DNA of 64,000 nt from an uncultured Bacteroidales bacterium (GCA_945829225.1 CALZTY010000007.1:1-64000); one strand, 5' to 3'; positions 14,697 through 24,300 are shown, counted from the stretch's first letter. Translations and numbers: made by a program. The notes: generated by a model not told the origin, from the sequence alone.

Positions 14697-15611
14697 ATCG
14701 ACACCACTGCTAAAACGCTAATCGTCATAACGGGCGCCACTGCCTCGGGCAAGTCGGCGCTCGCTGTGGCTGTGGCGCAACGCCTTGGCTGTGAGATAGT
14801 TTCTGCCGACTCGCGTCAGATTTACCGCGACATTCCTATCGGCACCGCCGCTCCGACTCTCGCCGAGATGGGTGGTGTCACTCACCACTTTGTGGGCACT
14901 AACGCCTTGGACCAAACAGTATCTGCCGCAGTCTACGCCGACGAGGTCCTCGCTCTGCTCACTCGGCTCTGGGAGCACAACGACTATGTCATCCTTTGTG
15001 GCGGCTCGATGCTGTATATCGATGCAGTCACCGACGGCATCGCGCGTATGCCCGATGTCAGCGAAGCAACCCGTAGCCGTGTCGCCGATATTCTCGCCAC
15101 CCAGGGGCGCGAGGGTGCCCTCGCGGTCCTCGAGACCTACGACCCCGATGCCCCGGCAAGCATTGACATTGCCAATCCGCGTCGCATCGCCCGTGCCCTC
15201 GAGATTGTAATGACCACAGGTCTACCCTTGGCACAGGTGCACACCGGCGAGAGCGCCTCACGACCATTCAAGATCCTCAAAGTGGCTATTGATATGCCTC
15301 GCGAGCAACTCTTCGCGCGTATCAATGCGCGCGTTGGCTCGATGATGGCTGCCGGGCTCCTCGACGAGGCGCGCCGTGTCCTCCCGTATCGCCACTTAAA
15401 CTCGCTTAACACTGTGGGGTACAAGGAGTTATTTGATTACTTTGATGGCGCTATCGACCTCGACGAAGCCCTCCGGCGCATCGCTCGCAACACCCGAGTG
15501 TATGCCAAGAAACAACTCACTTGGCTCGCTCGACCATCGGTCCGCCCCTCTATTTGGCTCAAAGATGCTAATGCTGATGTTGTCATAGCATTGCTGAACG
15601 AAAAAAAATAA
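14697..15611 (+). CDS. miaA: tRNA dimethylallyltransferase, apparent AUC start
   Basis: MiaA adds the dimethylallyl group to A37 of tRNAs reading UNN codons. The frame contains P-loop GATASGKSA, then SADSRQIYRDIPIGT, THHFVG, CGGSMLYIDAVTDGI and NPRRIARALE, the standard order. The first ATG/GTG/TTG in frame is a GTG at 14766, which would delete the P-loop. The frame is open upstream only to the pepT stop (14691-14693). The only start-like codon in between is ATC at 14697, in the context TAAGCCATC, matching TAAGCCATG before the helicase gene at 52520. So either AUC initiation or a one-base sequence error. Confidence 0.9.
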   Translation: MDTTAKTLIVITGATASGKSALAVAVAQRLGCEIVSADSRQIYRDIPIGTAAPTLAEMGGVTHHFVGTNALDQTVSAAVYADEVLALLTRLWEHNDYVILCGGSMLYIDAVTDGIARMPDVSEATRSRVADILATQGREGALAVLETYDPDAPASIDIANPRRIARALEIVMTTGLPLAQVHTGESASRPFKILKVAIDMPREQLFARINARVGSMMAAGLLDEARRVLPYRHLNSLNTVGYKELFDYFDGAIDLDEALRRIARNTRVYAKKQLTWLARPSVRPSIWLKDANADVVIALLNEKK

Positions 15612-15612
15612 G

Positions 15613-15620
15613 TAACTTTG
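15613..15620 (+). promoter_or_regulatory. -7 box TAACTTTG just before the TamL gene
   Basis: Perfect consensus, but only 4 bases before the GTG start at 15625. If active, the transcript would begin within or after that codon, favouring the ATG at 15655. Confidence 0.5.
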
Positions 15621-15624
15621 CCGA

Positions 15625-17937
15625 GTGAAAAGCCCGAAGTTGACATATATAATAATGTGTGCGGTGTTAGCAATGATACTGTCTTGTTGCAGTTCGGTCA
15701 AGCACGTACCGCAAGGGCAATATCTGCTCGACAATGTCGAGATTGATGTCAACGGCGACCGCACTATCAAGTCGGCTGACTTGATCAACTTCTTGCGTCA
15801 GCAACCCAACCACAAGGTCCTCGGCTTCGCTCGCATTCAATTGGCTACTTACTCTCTCTCGGGGCGCGACTCCACCAAGTGGTACAACAAATGGCTGCGC
15901 CGCCTGGGGCAAGCCCCGGTCATCTACGACACCGAGATGACCAACGCCTCTTGTCGCCAATTGCGCCAAGCCCTTATCAACAAGGGCTATATGGATGCGA
16001 CTGTCACGGTCGATACCACCTTCAATGACAAGCGCCGACGTGCCGATGTCGTTTTCCACGTCAACACCGGCGCTCCACACTATGTCAATACCTTCAGATA
16101 CAATATCGCCGACCCGGCTGTCGACTCTATCATGCGTGCTGATAGCACCATCGTAGATATTGTCCCGGGTATGGCTTTCGACCGCAATCGCCTCGACCAA
16201 GTGCGCACTACCATCACCACGCACCTCCGCGACAAGGGCTACTACGCCTTCAAGCGCGAGAATATCACTTTCACTGCCGACACCCTGCGTGGCAGCAAGA
16301 TGATAGGGCTCACCCTCAATATCGCCAATCCGACCCCTGCCGCGACTACGCCTCACCGCATCTACGTCATACGCAATGTGACCTTCATCACCGAGGAGGC
16401 GCGCAATGCCGAGGCTGTCGACACGGTGGAGTATCGCGGTATGTCGTATGTGTATGCCTCCGACGACCATTATATCAAGCCATCGGCACTCTATGATATG
16501 TGCTTTATCGAGCCCGGCGACATTTACAGTTCGGCTGCTGTCGATCGCACTTACTCGTCGCTGTCGCGCCTGAGCATCTTGCGCTTTATCAGCATCGAAA
16601 TGGAGCCGGTGGGCGCTGTGGGCGACACCGAGTTTCTCGATGCCACCATTGCTATATCGCGCAATCGCAAGCAGAGTATAGCCCTCGAATTGGAGGGCAC
16701 CAACTCCGAGGGCGACTTGGGCTTTGGAGTCGGCGCTACATACCAAAATCGCAACCTTACTCACCGTAGCGATATGCTCACCGTGAAGTTCCGCGCCTCC
16801 TACGAGAGCCTCTCGGGCAAGGTTGAGGGGCTTATCAACAACCGTTACACCGAGTATGCCGGTGAGGTGGGCATCACCTTCCCCAAGTTTGAGTTGCCCT
16901 TTGCGTCGCGCAGTTTTAAGAAGCGCATGCAAGCCACTACCGAGGTTGCGCTGTCGTTCAACTACCAGGAGCGCCCCGAGTACACCCGCATCATCGCCGG
17001 TGCCGCCTGGCGCTGGAAGTGGAACAATCGTCGCGGTGACTACAATCGCCGCTATACCTTTGACCTTGTGGATGTTAACTTGGTACGCTTGCCTCGTTCC
17101 ACTATCAATTTTATCGAAGAAATTGCCCCCGACAACCCCTTGCTCAAGTATTCCTATGAGGACCACTTCATCATGCGCATGGGCTTGCAATATTACCGCA
17201 CCAACCGCCGCATACCCACTGCCGATGTCAATGCCTTCGCCATGCAGCCGCATGTCAATACCTTGCGTCTGAGTCTCGAGACCGCCGGCAACGTCCTCTA
17301 TGGGCTATCCCACATCTTCTCGGGCAGCAAGGATGGTGATGCGTACAAGGTCTTCGGTGTGCAATACTCCCAGTATGTCAAGGGCGAGTTCACCTACACC
17401 TACACCCGCAACTTCAACTCACGTAATGCCTTGGCGTTCAGGGTAGATGCCGGTATCGCTTACCCCTATGGCAACTCGTCGATGGTGCCGTTTGAGAAAC
17501 GCTTCTATGCCGGTGGTGCCAATGGTGTCCGCGGCTGGGGTGTGCGCACCCTCGGTCCCGGCTGCTACGACGCCCACAACTCGGTGACCGACTTCATCAA
17601 TCAATGTGGCGATATCTCTATGATACTGAGCATGGAATATCGCGCAAAACTCTTCTGGGTCTTTGAGGGCGCTCTCTTTATAGATGCCGGCAATGTGTGG
17701 ACCATGCACAACTATCCCAATCAGCCCGGTGGTAAGTTCAAGTTCAACGAGTTTTACAAGCAGATAGCCGCCTCCTATGGCTTGGGCTTGCGTATGGACT
17801 TTACTTACTTCTTGTTGCGCTTCGACCTCGGCTTCAAGGCTCACAATCCGGCAATGAATCAAGAGCCTTGGCCTCTGCTTCACCCCAAGTGGGGACGTGA
17901 TGCCACATTCCACTTCGCGGTGGGCTATCCATTCTGA
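15625..17937 (+). CDS. TamL-type BamA/TamA-family outer-membrane lipoprotein
   Basis: A 770-aa protein. A GTG start gives a sensible signal peptide MKSPKLTYIIMCAVLAMILSC with a lipobox Cys; the ATG at 15655 gives a shorter one lacking lysines. POTRA-like segments occupy about residues 30-390 (repeated GxxFDxxxL/RTxxTxxLRDKGYYAF patterns). A 16-strand Omp85 barrel fills the C-terminal half, with FYAGGANGVRGWGVRTLGPG being the loop-6 VRGY-like motif, and the protein ends in a barrel-type aromatic residue (FAVGYPF). Bacteroidetes carry a lipidated TamA (TamL) that works with TamB in outer-membrane assembly. Confidence 0.88.
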   Translation: MKSPKLTYIIMCAVLAMILSCCSSVKHVPQGQYLLDNVEIDVNGDRTIKSADLINFLRQQPNHKVLGFARIQLATYSLSGRDSTKWYNKWLRRLGQAPVIYDTEMTNASCRQLRQALINKGYMDATVTVDTTFNDKRRRADVVFHVNTGAPHYVNTFRYNIADPAVDSIMRADSTIVDIVPGMAFDRNRLDQVRTTITTHLRDKGYYAFKRENITFTADTLRGSKMIGLTLNIANPTPAATTPHRIYVIRNVTFITEEARNAEAVDTVEYRGMSYVYASDDHYIKPSALYDMCFIEPGDIYSSAAVDRTYSSLSRLSILRFISIEMEPVGAVGDTEFLDATIAISRNRKQSIALELEGTNSEGDLGFGVGATYQNRNLTHRSDMLTVKFRASYESLSGKVEGLINNRYTEYAGEVGITFPKFELPFASRSFKKRMQATTEVALSFNYQERPEYTRIIAGAAWRWKWNNRRGDYNRRYTFDLVDVNLVRLPRSTINFIEEIAPDNPLLKYSYEDHFIMRMGLQYYRTNRRIPTADVNAFAMQPHVNTLRLSLETAGNVLYGLSHIFSGSKDGDAYKVFGVQYSQYVKGEFTYTYTRNFNSRNALAFRVDAGIAYPYGNSSMVPFEKRFYAGGANGVRGWGVRTLGPGCYDAHNSVTDFINQCGDISMILSMEYRAKLFWVFEGALFIDAGNVWTMHNYPNQPGGKFKFNEFYKQIAASYGLGLRMDFTYFLLRFDLGFKAHNPAMNQEPWPLLHPKWGRDATFHFAVGYPF

Positions 17938-17955
17938 TAATCAAATATTTAAGAT

Positions 17956-18603
17956 ATGAAACAACTCGCCATCTTTGACCTCGACGGCACCTTGCTCAAT
18001 ACGATTGCCGACCTCGGCACCGCCACCAATGCGGCGCTGGAGGCTCGCGGCTTCAATCCGCATCCTATTGATGCCTATCCGCAGATGGTGGGCAACGGTG
18101 TGCGTCGCCTGGTGCAGCGTGCCCTGCCTGCCGAGAGCCGCGATGATGCTACTGTCGATAGCGTATTAGTCGAGTTTAGAGCCTATTACGATGCTCACCT
18201 CGACGATTTCACCACCCCTTATCCGGGTATGGAGGACTTGCTCGCCGAGTTGCGTCGTCGCGACGTGGCGCTCGCTGTGGCTTCCAACAAGTATGAGAGC
18301 GCTGTTAATCGCTTGATATCGCGCTTTTTCCGCGGCATATCCTTCGTATCGATTTGCGGACAAATCGAGGGTGTGCCCGTCAAGCCCGACCCCTCGGTGG
18401 TGTTCCGCATCCTCTCCGACCGCCCGACTCCCAAGAGTGATGTCATCTACATTGGTGACTCGGCTGTGGATATGGAGACCGCTCGCCGTGCCGGCATTGA
18501 GAGCGTCGGTGTCTCCTGGGGCTTCCGCTCCGTTTCCGAGTTGACCGGAGCATATGCCGACCATATCATCAACAAGCCCGAAGACCTCCTAAATCTCCTG
18601 TAA
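17956..18603 (+). CDS. HAD-family phosphatase, phosphoglycolate phosphatase-like
   Basis: A 215-aa HAD subfamily IA hydrolase with motif I FDLDGTLLNT (nucleophile Asp), a helical cap, motif II VASNK, motif III Lys in KPDPSVV and motif IV YIGDSAVDMETA. It resembles Gph, which dephosphorylates 2-phosphoglycolate, but the substrate cannot be fixed from sequence. It begins 18 bases after tamL and ends 7 bases before the sensor kinase gene, so it is likely in one operon. Confidence 0.9.
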   Translation: MKQLAIFDLDGTLLNTIADLGTATNAALEARGFNPHPIDAYPQMVGNGVRRLVQRALPAESRDDATVDSVLVEFRAYYDAHLDDFTTPYPGMEDLLAELRRRDVALAVASNKYESAVNRLISRFFRGISFVSICGQIEGVPVKPDPSVVFRILSDRPTPKSDVIYIGDSAVDMETARRAGIESVGVSWGFRSVSELTGAYADHIINKPEDLLNLL

Positions 18604-18610
18604 AGCCGCT

Positions 18611-19702
18611 GTGAACTCCTCAAAATCAAATACTTGGCTGTCAGTACTACCTGCCCACCTCATCTTGGTGACTATTATCTGCATCCTCCCCGAGATGCTC
18701 ATGGGTTATGCTGCCGCCGGGCGAATGGGAGAGACCTCTACGCCGTGGTGGTTCTATGCCAAGAGTGCCCTGATGATTGCCGTCTTTTATCTCAATTATT
18801 ACTTCATCATAGAGCGCACAGTCGTTCGTCGCCACAACTGGTGGTCGTTTACAATAATAAACATAGTGTTGGTCGTTGCGACGGTCATGCTTATGTGGGT
18901 GTTTATTGAAATCGGGCACAATTGGGAGCCTCGCCACGCACGCCCCACACCGCATGATGGTGATGTAGTGCATCATATATTGATGTCGGCATCGTTTATG
19001 ATGCGAGATGCTATTGTGTTGCTATTGGCGATAGTCTTGGCAGTGGTGCTGCGCTTGTCGCAGCGTTGGAAGGATATGGAGCGCCACCGTGCCCAACTCG
19101 CCGACGAGCACCGTGCTGCTGAACTCAACAGCCTCCGCAGCCAACTCAATCCCCACTTTCTGTTCAATACACTCAACAGCATATACGCCCTCATAGAGAT
19201 TTCGCCCACTGATGCGCGTTCTGCGGTGCACGACCTCAGCAATATGCTGCGCTATGTGGTATATGAGAACCCCGAGCGAGTTGACTTGCAACGCGAAGTC
19301 GACTTCATCAACAATTATGTCGACTTGATGCGCCTGCGACTGGGCGACCGCCCTATTAAGGTGGATATCAACATCCCGGCAGGAGTAGCCGTCACCGTGC
19401 CGCCGTTGATTTTTGTGTCGCTTATTGACAATGCCTTCAAGTATGGCAATACCACGCGCCACAGCGACCCCATCGAGATTTCATTGCATGTGACTGGCAC
19501 CGTGTTGCAGTTCCGCACCGTCAACGTTATCGACCGGGAGGCGCGCCACGAGCAGCACTCGGGCGGTGTGGGACTTGTCAATCTGCGTCGTCGCCTCGAG
19601 TTGATATATGGCTCGCGGGCTACCCTGAGCACATCGTCGGACAACGGCATATTCACCGCCACTATCACAATTGACGACCCATGTCGAAGTTTAGATGCAT
19701 AA
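18611..19702 (+). CDS. LytS/YehU-type sensor histidine kinase
   Basis: A 363-aa inner-membrane kinase with a GTG start. Four hydrophobic segments (about residues 12-30, 45-65, 78-100, 132-148) are followed by a coiled coil and the His_kinase (PF06580-type) box LRSQLNPHFLFNTLNSI, with the phosphorylated His. An ATPase domain follows, with N-box VSLIDNAFKYG and G-box GVGLVNLRRRLELIY. There is no large periplasmic sensor, so the signal is likely sensed in or near the membrane. Its last 22 bases overlap the response-regulator gene, showing tight coupling of the pair. Confidence 0.95.
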   Translation: MNSSKSNTWLSVLPAHLILVTIICILPEMLMGYAAAGRMGETSTPWWFYAKSALMIAVFYLNYYFIIERTVVRRHNWWSFTIINIVLVVATVMLMWVFIEIGHNWEPRHARPTPHDGDVVHHILMSASFMMRDAIVLLLAIVLAVVLRLSQRWKDMERHRAQLADEHRAAELNSLRSQLNPHFLFNTLNSIYALIEISPTDARSAVHDLSNMLRYVVYENPERVDLQREVDFINNYVDLMRLRLGDRPIKVDINIPAGVAVTVPPLIFVSLIDNAFKYGNTTRHSDPIEISLHVTGTVLQFRTVNVIDREARHEQHSGGVGLVNLRRRLELIYGSRATLSTSSDNGIFTATITIDDPCRSLDA

Positions 19703-20373
19703 TCGCCGATGATGAGCCCCTGGCTCTGCGACTCATTCGCTCCTATGTCGAGCGCATTGACTCGCTGGAACTTGTAGGCGCATATGAATCGGGCGCAGAG
19801 GTGCTCAGCGCCCTCACAGCCGGGCAAGCCGATATCGCAATCTTGGATATTCAGATGCCTCATATCACGGGCATCGAGATAGCGCGTGCCATTGCTGAGG
19901 CTCCCATAGATGTGATTTTTGTCACCGCTTATCGCGACTATGCCTTAGAGGGTTTCCGGGTCCATGCCGCCGACTACTTGCTCAAGCCGGTGAGTTACGA
20001 GGAGTTTGCTGCCGCTATCGAGCGAGTGACCTCGCGGCGCCGCGGTCAGCGTCCCGAGTTTATCACCGTGCGCAGCGACTATCGCTCGGTGCGCATCGCC
20101 ATCGCCGATATCCTGTATGTCGAGGGCCTCAAGGACTATGTGAAGATATACACTGACGACCGCGAGCGCCCCATAATCACGCAGATGAGTATGAAGTCGA
20201 TCGAGGGCATGCTCCCCGAGGAGGACTTTGTGCGCGTGCATCGCTCGTATATAGTGTCGCCGCGGCATGTGAGCACCTACGACCGCTCGCGCTTGGTGGT
20301 GGGCAATACCGAGATACCGGTAGGTGACACCTATCGTGCGCGTGTGATTGAGAAACTGAATTCTGGGGCGTGA
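19681..20373 (+). CDS. LytTR-family response regulator
   Basis: A 230-aa protein. The receiver domain (1-120) has acidic pair ADDE, phosphoacceptor Asp in LDIQMPHITG and Lys in LLKPVSYEEF. The LytTR DNA-binding domain (about 130-230) includes ILYVEGLKDYVKIY and FVRVHRSYIVS. It is the partner of the overlapping LytS-type kinase. LytTR regulators bind direct-repeat sites upstream of a few targets; the target here is unknown. Its stop codon directly abuts the stop of the convergent yycJ gene with no intergenic base. Confidence 0.95.
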   Translation: MSKFRCIIADDEPLALRLIRSYVERIDSLELVGAYESGAEVLSALTAGQADIAILDIQMPHITGIEIARAIAEAPIDVIFVTAYRDYALEGFRVHAADYLLKPVSYEEFAAAIERVTSRRRGQRPEFITVRSDYRSVRIAIADILYVEGLKDYVKIYTDDRERPIITQMSMKSIEGMLPEEDFVRVHRSYIVSPRHVSTYDRSRLVVGNTEIPVGDTYRARVIEKLNSGA

Positions 20374-21384
20374 CTATAGCACGTACAGAGGCGTAGTCTC
20401 GTGGCGAGGCAATGCCGTGATGAATACTCGCTTGTCGGGAATATCCAATATCGAGGTGGCAGGGCGTATATCGCGAGTGCGCAGTGCATTGATAGTTGTG
20501 GCGACTGCCGTCTCGGGGGTGTTGTTGTCCTCGCTGAGGTGACATAGGAAGATGTGGCGCAGCGAGGGTGTGTAGATGTCGGTTAAGTACTTGGCGGTGA
20601 CGCTGTTGTTCATATGTCCGCGAGGCGAGCGTATGCGTGCCTTGAGATACTCGGTGTAGCGGCCGTTCTCGAGCATGTCGGCGTCGTAGTTGCTCTCGAT
20701 GACTATGGTGGATGCTTGTTGCATATAGTGGTCGGCACGCTCGGTCACTATGCCCATGTCGGTGGCGATGACCAGGCGAGTGTCGCCCAGCGTAATGGCA
20801 AATCCGCAGTTGTCGGTACCGTCGTGCGAGGTCTCAAATGGGATGACAACCATGCCGTCAAATACATACTCGTGCTCCTTGAAGATAGGCGAGTGGTATT
20901 CCTTGATGCGACGCGAGATGTTGTGGCGGCGCAGTAAGCCCTCGAGGACCTTGAGCGTAGAGTAGAGGCGCATGTGGGGGTGTCGGCGCAGTATCGAGTA
21001 AGCAAACTTGACATGGTCGGCGTGGTCGTGAGTGAGGAAAATACCCTTGATGGTGTTGATGTCGATGCTGTTGCGAGCCAACTCGGTATCCACCTTTTTG
21101 TTGTCAACACCGGCATCGATGAGAATGCCGGCATCGGGGGAGCCCACATACGCGCAGTTGCCACTGGAGCCACTGCCAAGCGACATGAAGCGCAACTCGC
21201 GTCGCGGACCGCGATACTCGTCGGGTACGCTCATTTCCTCAGCGGGAGTCTTGGTAACGGCACGTTTTTTACTATCCTCGATGGTCTGCAAGGTGAGTTC
21301 GTGCAGAAGTTCGGTTTCTTCTCCACCAAACAGGTTGGGTAAATCCTCCAGGGGACGTGTCGAGCGACGATTGTGACGTGCCAT
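20374..21384 (-). CDS. YycJ/WalJ-like metallo-beta-lactamase-fold hydrolase
   Basis: A 336-aa protein. A charged N-terminal extension of about 65 residues precedes the hydrolase core: MSLGSGSSGNC at the first strand, metal motif FLTHDHADHV, DMGIVT and VIESNYD, with RIRSPRGHMNN and CHLSEDNN further on. This order is typical of YycJ/WalJ phosphoesterase-like proteins, proposed to act on DNA ends or in cell-wall-linked genome maintenance. The extension is unusual compared with the roughly 265-aa family size. The downstream methyltransferase gene begins 1 base beyond its start, on the same strand. Confidence 0.9.
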   Translation of the reverse strand: MARHNRRSTRPLEDLPNLFGGEETELLHELTLQTIEDSKKRAVTKTPAEEMSVPDEYRGPRRELRFMSLGSGSSGNCAYVGSPDAGILIDAGVDNKKVDTELARNSIDINTIKGIFLTHDHADHVKFAYSILRRHPHMRLYSTLKVLEGLLRRHNISRRIKEYHSPIFKEHEYVFDGMVVIPFETSHDGTDNCGFAITLGDTRLVIATDMGIVTERADHYMQQASTIVIESNYDADMLENGRYTEYLKARIRSPRGHMNNSVTAKYLTDIYTPSLRHIFLCHLSEDNNTPETAVATTINALRTRDIRPATSILDIPDKRVFITALPRHETTPLYVL

Positions 21385-21385
21385 A

Positions 21386-22102
21386 TCAACTGCAAATTAG
21401 GAAAATAGTGGGAATCTTAGCGTAGTCGTATCGCTTGGAGCGCCATTGAGCCGCCGAGGCGGTGATTATCGACTGGCGAGCGCCGGTGACGTCCGAGGCG
21501 ACACACAAGCGTGTGTCGTCGGCGAGGGTGCGTGCGAGTAGGTCGACCAAGCGGTTGTTGCGATAGGGGGTCTCGATGAATATCTGAGTGCACCGGTGCT
21601 GCCGGGCGGCACGTTCCATATCGCGGATGGCACGCACGCGTGCCGGCTCCTCGATGGGAAGGTAGCCGTGGAAGGTGAACGACTGCCCGTTGGAACCCGA
21701 AGCCATTAGCGACAGCAGTATGCTCGAGGGACCCACCAGGGGCACCACTGTGTATCCGCGGCGCTGGGCTATGGCGACGAGGTCGGCTCCGGGGTCAGCC
21801 ACGGCGGGACAGCCGGCTTCGCTGATGATGCCCATGTCGTTGCCTGCCTCCAGGGGCGCGAGCATAGCCTCCACAGCCGCTGCCGGGGTGTGCTCGCTGA
21901 GTTCCTCAAAGTGGAGGTCGTCAATGACTATGTCGCGCGAGGCGGCACGGAGAAATCGCCGTGCCGAGCGCACATTTTCCACCACGAAATATTTAACATT
22001 TTTTAATAATTCGATGTTTCTTGCCGGCAACACCTCGGTGGGGTCGTTGTCGCTCAATGGCACCGGGAAGAGATATAATTTGCCTGCCTGTGCCATGGTC
22101 AT
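21386..22102 (-). CDS. SAM-dependent methyltransferase of the tetrapyrrole-methylase/RsmI superfamily
   Basis: A 238-aa protein. It has the TP-methylase layout (KLYLFPVPL at the N-terminus, MGIISEAGCPAVADPGADLV, VPLVGPSSILLSLMASG, FTFHGYLP, IFIETPYRNN). RsmI methylates C1402 ribose of 16S rRNA, but this protein lacks the usual TPIGNLxDIT start and is shorter, so it is the divergent Bacteroidetes version with uncertain substrate. The ATG overlaps the murI stop by 2 bases (ATGA), so it is translated from the pgi-murI transcript. Confidence 0.85.
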   Translation of the reverse strand: MTMAQAGKLYLFPVPLSDNDPTEVLPARNIELLKNVKYFVVENVRSARRFLRAASRDIVIDDLHFEELSEHTPAAAVEAMLAPLEAGNDMGIISEAGCPAVADPGADLVAIAQRRGYTVVPLVGPSSILLSLMASGSNGQSFTFHGYLPIEEPARVRAIRDMERAARQHRCTQIFIETPYRNNRLVDLLARTLADDTRLCVASDVTGARQSIITASAAQWRSKRYDYAKIPTIFLICS

Positions 22103-22947
22103 AGGACTTCGTGTTGAGACGATACCGAGTGTCCCAGGAATAGGGTAGCCAAGTCGTTGAACTTGGCGGTGTCGTCGGTGGTGAGATACTGTGAGGAGCC
22201 GCCGCGGCTAAGACGAGCCTCCATCTCGGGGTGGCGATGCAGATAATCGGCGAGGGAGTCGGCAACGATATGCCCTTGGGATAGGAGGGTGACCCCCTCG
22301 GGGGCATATTTGGCGATTTTGGGGAGCAGCAGTGGGTAGTGAGTGCAGCCGAGGATGATGGTGTCGATGAGCGGGTCGCTCTGCATCAGCGTGGATAAAT
22401 CCTTGGCAACAAAGTAGTTGGCGCCATCACTATCGGCTTCGCAGCATTCAACCAGCGGTACCCACATGGGGCAAGCATGCGACGATACCTTGATATGGGG
22501 GTGGAGGTGAGCGATTTCGATGTCGTAGGACTGCGAAGTGACGGTACCCACGGTGCCGAGGATGCCCACATGTCCGCTGCGGGTGATGCTACCGACAGCT
22601 TCGACGGTGGGGCGTATCACACCGAGGACGCGACGGTCGGGGTCGATGCCGGGGAGGTCGCGCTGCTGGATACTGCGCAAAGCCTTGGCAGAGGCGGTGT
22701 TACATGCCAAGATGACGAGGTGGCAGCCGCGCTCGAAGAGACGGCGCACCGCTTGTAGTGTAAATTCGTATACCAAGTCGAACGAGCGCGGACCATATGG
22801 TGCGCGAGCGTTGTCGCCGAGGTATAGGTAATCACATTGAGGCAGAGCCTCTTGCAGGGATTTCAATACAGTGAGACCACCGTAGCCCGAGTCGAAAACT
22901 CCTATCGGCCCGGGCTGCGATGGTAACGATGTATTGTGGGCAATCAA
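22099..22947 (-). CDS. murI: Glutamate racemase, TTG start
   Basis: A 282-aa enzyme making D-glutamate for peptidoglycan. Motifs: [24 protein letters not shown], the first catalytic Cys in [12 protein letters not shown] and the second in [13 protein letters not shown]. No ATG exists before the conserved N-terminus; TTG at 22947 overlaps the pgi stop as TTGA, the same overlap logic as ATGA. Translation is therefore probably coupled to pgi. The C-terminal residues overlap the next gene. Confidence 0.95.
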   Translation of the reverse strand: MIAHNTSLPSQPGPIGVFDSGYGGLTVLKSLQEALPQCDYLYLGDNARAPYGPRSFDLVYEFTLQAVRRLFERGCHLVILACNTASAKALRSIQQRDLPGIDPDRRVLGVIRPTVEAVGSITRSGHVGILGTVGTVTSQSYDIEIAHLHPHIKVSSHACPMWVPLVECCEADSDGANYFVAKDLSTLMQSDPLIDTIILGCTHYPLLLPKIAKYAPEGVTLLSQGHIVADSLADYLHRHPEMEARLSRGGSSQYLTTDDTAKFNDLATLFLGHSVSSQHEVL

Positions 22948-24272
22948 AGGCGCGACTTGATTGCTGCGGTTTCTTCTTCGTAACCGGGTTTCTCGAGGAG
23001 GGCAAACATATTGCGCTTGTATGCCTCAACACCGGGCTGATTGAAGGGGTTGACACCGAGGATGTATCCGCTGATGCCGCAAGCCACTTCAAAGAAGTAG
23101 ATGAGTTGACCGAGGTACTCTTCGTTGACCTCGGGGAGGATAATCTGGAGGTTGGGAACGCCACCGTCGACGTGAGCGATGCGAGTGCCGAGTTCAGCCA
23201 TCTTGTTCACCTGGTCGACGCGCTTGCCGGCGAGGTAATTGAGACCGTCGAGATTGTCGGCATCAGAGGGGATAACGACTGTGTGGTTGACCTTGTCGAC
23301 CGAGATAACAGTCTCGAAAATCGAGCGTTCGCCGTCTTGAATCCATTGACCCATCGAGTGGAGGTCGGTGGAGTTGTCGACCGAAGCGGGGAAGATGCCG
23401 AGGTGGTCCTTACCTTCGCTCTCGCCGTAGAGTTGTTTCCACCATTCCGACACGAAGTGGAGTCGAGGATTGTAGTTGACGAGGATTTCGATTTTCTTGC
23501 CTGCGCGATAGAGAGCGTTGCGGGTGATAGCGTATGTGAATGCAGCGCTGTCGGTGCCCGAGAGGGTTGCTTTCTCCATAAAGCGAGCGCCATCGACAAG
23601 AGCGTTGATGTCGTAGCCGGCAACGGCGATGGGGAGCAAGCCTACGGGAGAGAGGACTGAGAAGCGACCGCCGACGTTGTCAGCGATAACAAAGGTCTTG
23701 TAGCCCTCGGTGGTAGCCAAGGAGCGCAGAGCGCCACGCTTGGCATCGGTGATAGCGACGATGCGCTTGCCGGCTTCGGCGCGACCCACTTGAGCCTCGA
23801 GTTGCTCCTTGAGGAGGCGGAAGGCGATAGCGGGCTCGGTGGTTGTACCCGACTTGGAAATAACGATGATGCCGAAGCGCTTGCCTTGCAGATACTGTTG
23901 CAAGTCGTAGAGGTAGTCCTCGCCGATGTTGTGACCGGCAAAGAGCACTTCGGGGCAACCGGGCTTGGTCAAGCCGAGCGAGTTGCCCAGAGCCGAGATG
24001 ACAGCCTTGGCGCCGAGGTAACTACCGCCAATGCCGATACAAACGACCACGTCGCATACCTCGCGGAGTGTGGCGGCGGCAGCGTTGATGTCATCGAGCA
24101 GAGCCTTGTCGGTCTCGCCGGGGAGTTTCACCCAGCCCAGGAAGTCGTTACCGGCACCGGTGCCGTCTTGCAACTTGCGCAGAGCGTCTTTTGCTTCATC
24201 ACTAAGTGACTCGATGGCATTGAGAGATACCATCGAGAGTACGTCTTTAATATTTACCTGAATTTTCTCCAT
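22944..24272 (-). CDS. pgi: Glucose-6-phosphate isomerase
   Basis: A 442-aa cytoplasmic isomerase linking glucose-6-P and fructose-6-P. Visible features: [34 protein letters not shown] (phosphate-binding SxT loop), [16 protein letters not shown], the catalytic region [14 protein letters not shown] and a Lys-rich C-terminus. The short (about 445 aa) form is the type found in Firmicutes and Bacteroidetes. It leads a leftward operon pgi-murI-methyltransferase from a clear -7 box at 24293-24300. Confidence 0.97.
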   Translation of the reverse strand: MEKIQVNIKDVLSMVSLNAIESLSDEAKDALRKLQDGTGAGNDFLGWVKLPGETDKALLDDINAAAATLREVCDVVVCIGIGGSYLGAKAVISALGNSLGLTKPGCPEVLFAGHNIGEDYLYDLQQYLQGKRFGIIVISKSGTTTEPAIAFRLLKEQLEAQVGRAEAGKRIVAITDAKRGALRSLATTEGYKTFVIADNVGGRFSVLSPVGLLPIAVAGYDINALVDGARFMEKATLSGTDSAAFTYAITRNALYRAGKKIEILVNYNPRLHFVSEWWKQLYGESEGKDHLGIFPASVDNSTDLHSMGQWIQDGERSIFETVISVDKVNHTVVIPSDADNLDGLNYLAGKRVDQVNKMAELGTRIAHVDGGVPNLQIILPEVNEEYLGQLIYFFEVACGISGYILGVNPFNQPGVEAYKRNMFALLEKPGYEEETAAIKSRL

Positions 24273-24292
24273 TGTGTGTAAAGATTTTAGTG

Positions 24293-24300
24293 CAAAGGTA
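24293..24300 (-). promoter_or_regulatory. -7 box TACCTTTG of pgi
   Basis: Minus-strand TACCTTTG, 20 bases before the pgi ATG. Confidence 0.75.

Noticed and set aside
14697-14765. Frameshift or truncation of miaA
   Set aside because: The reading frame is continuous from the pepT stop through the P-loop to the end; only the start codon is abnormal.
15667-17253. 528-aa frame opposite the TamL gene
   Set aside because: Antisense shadow; the plus-strand frame has a signal peptide, POTRA and barrel features.
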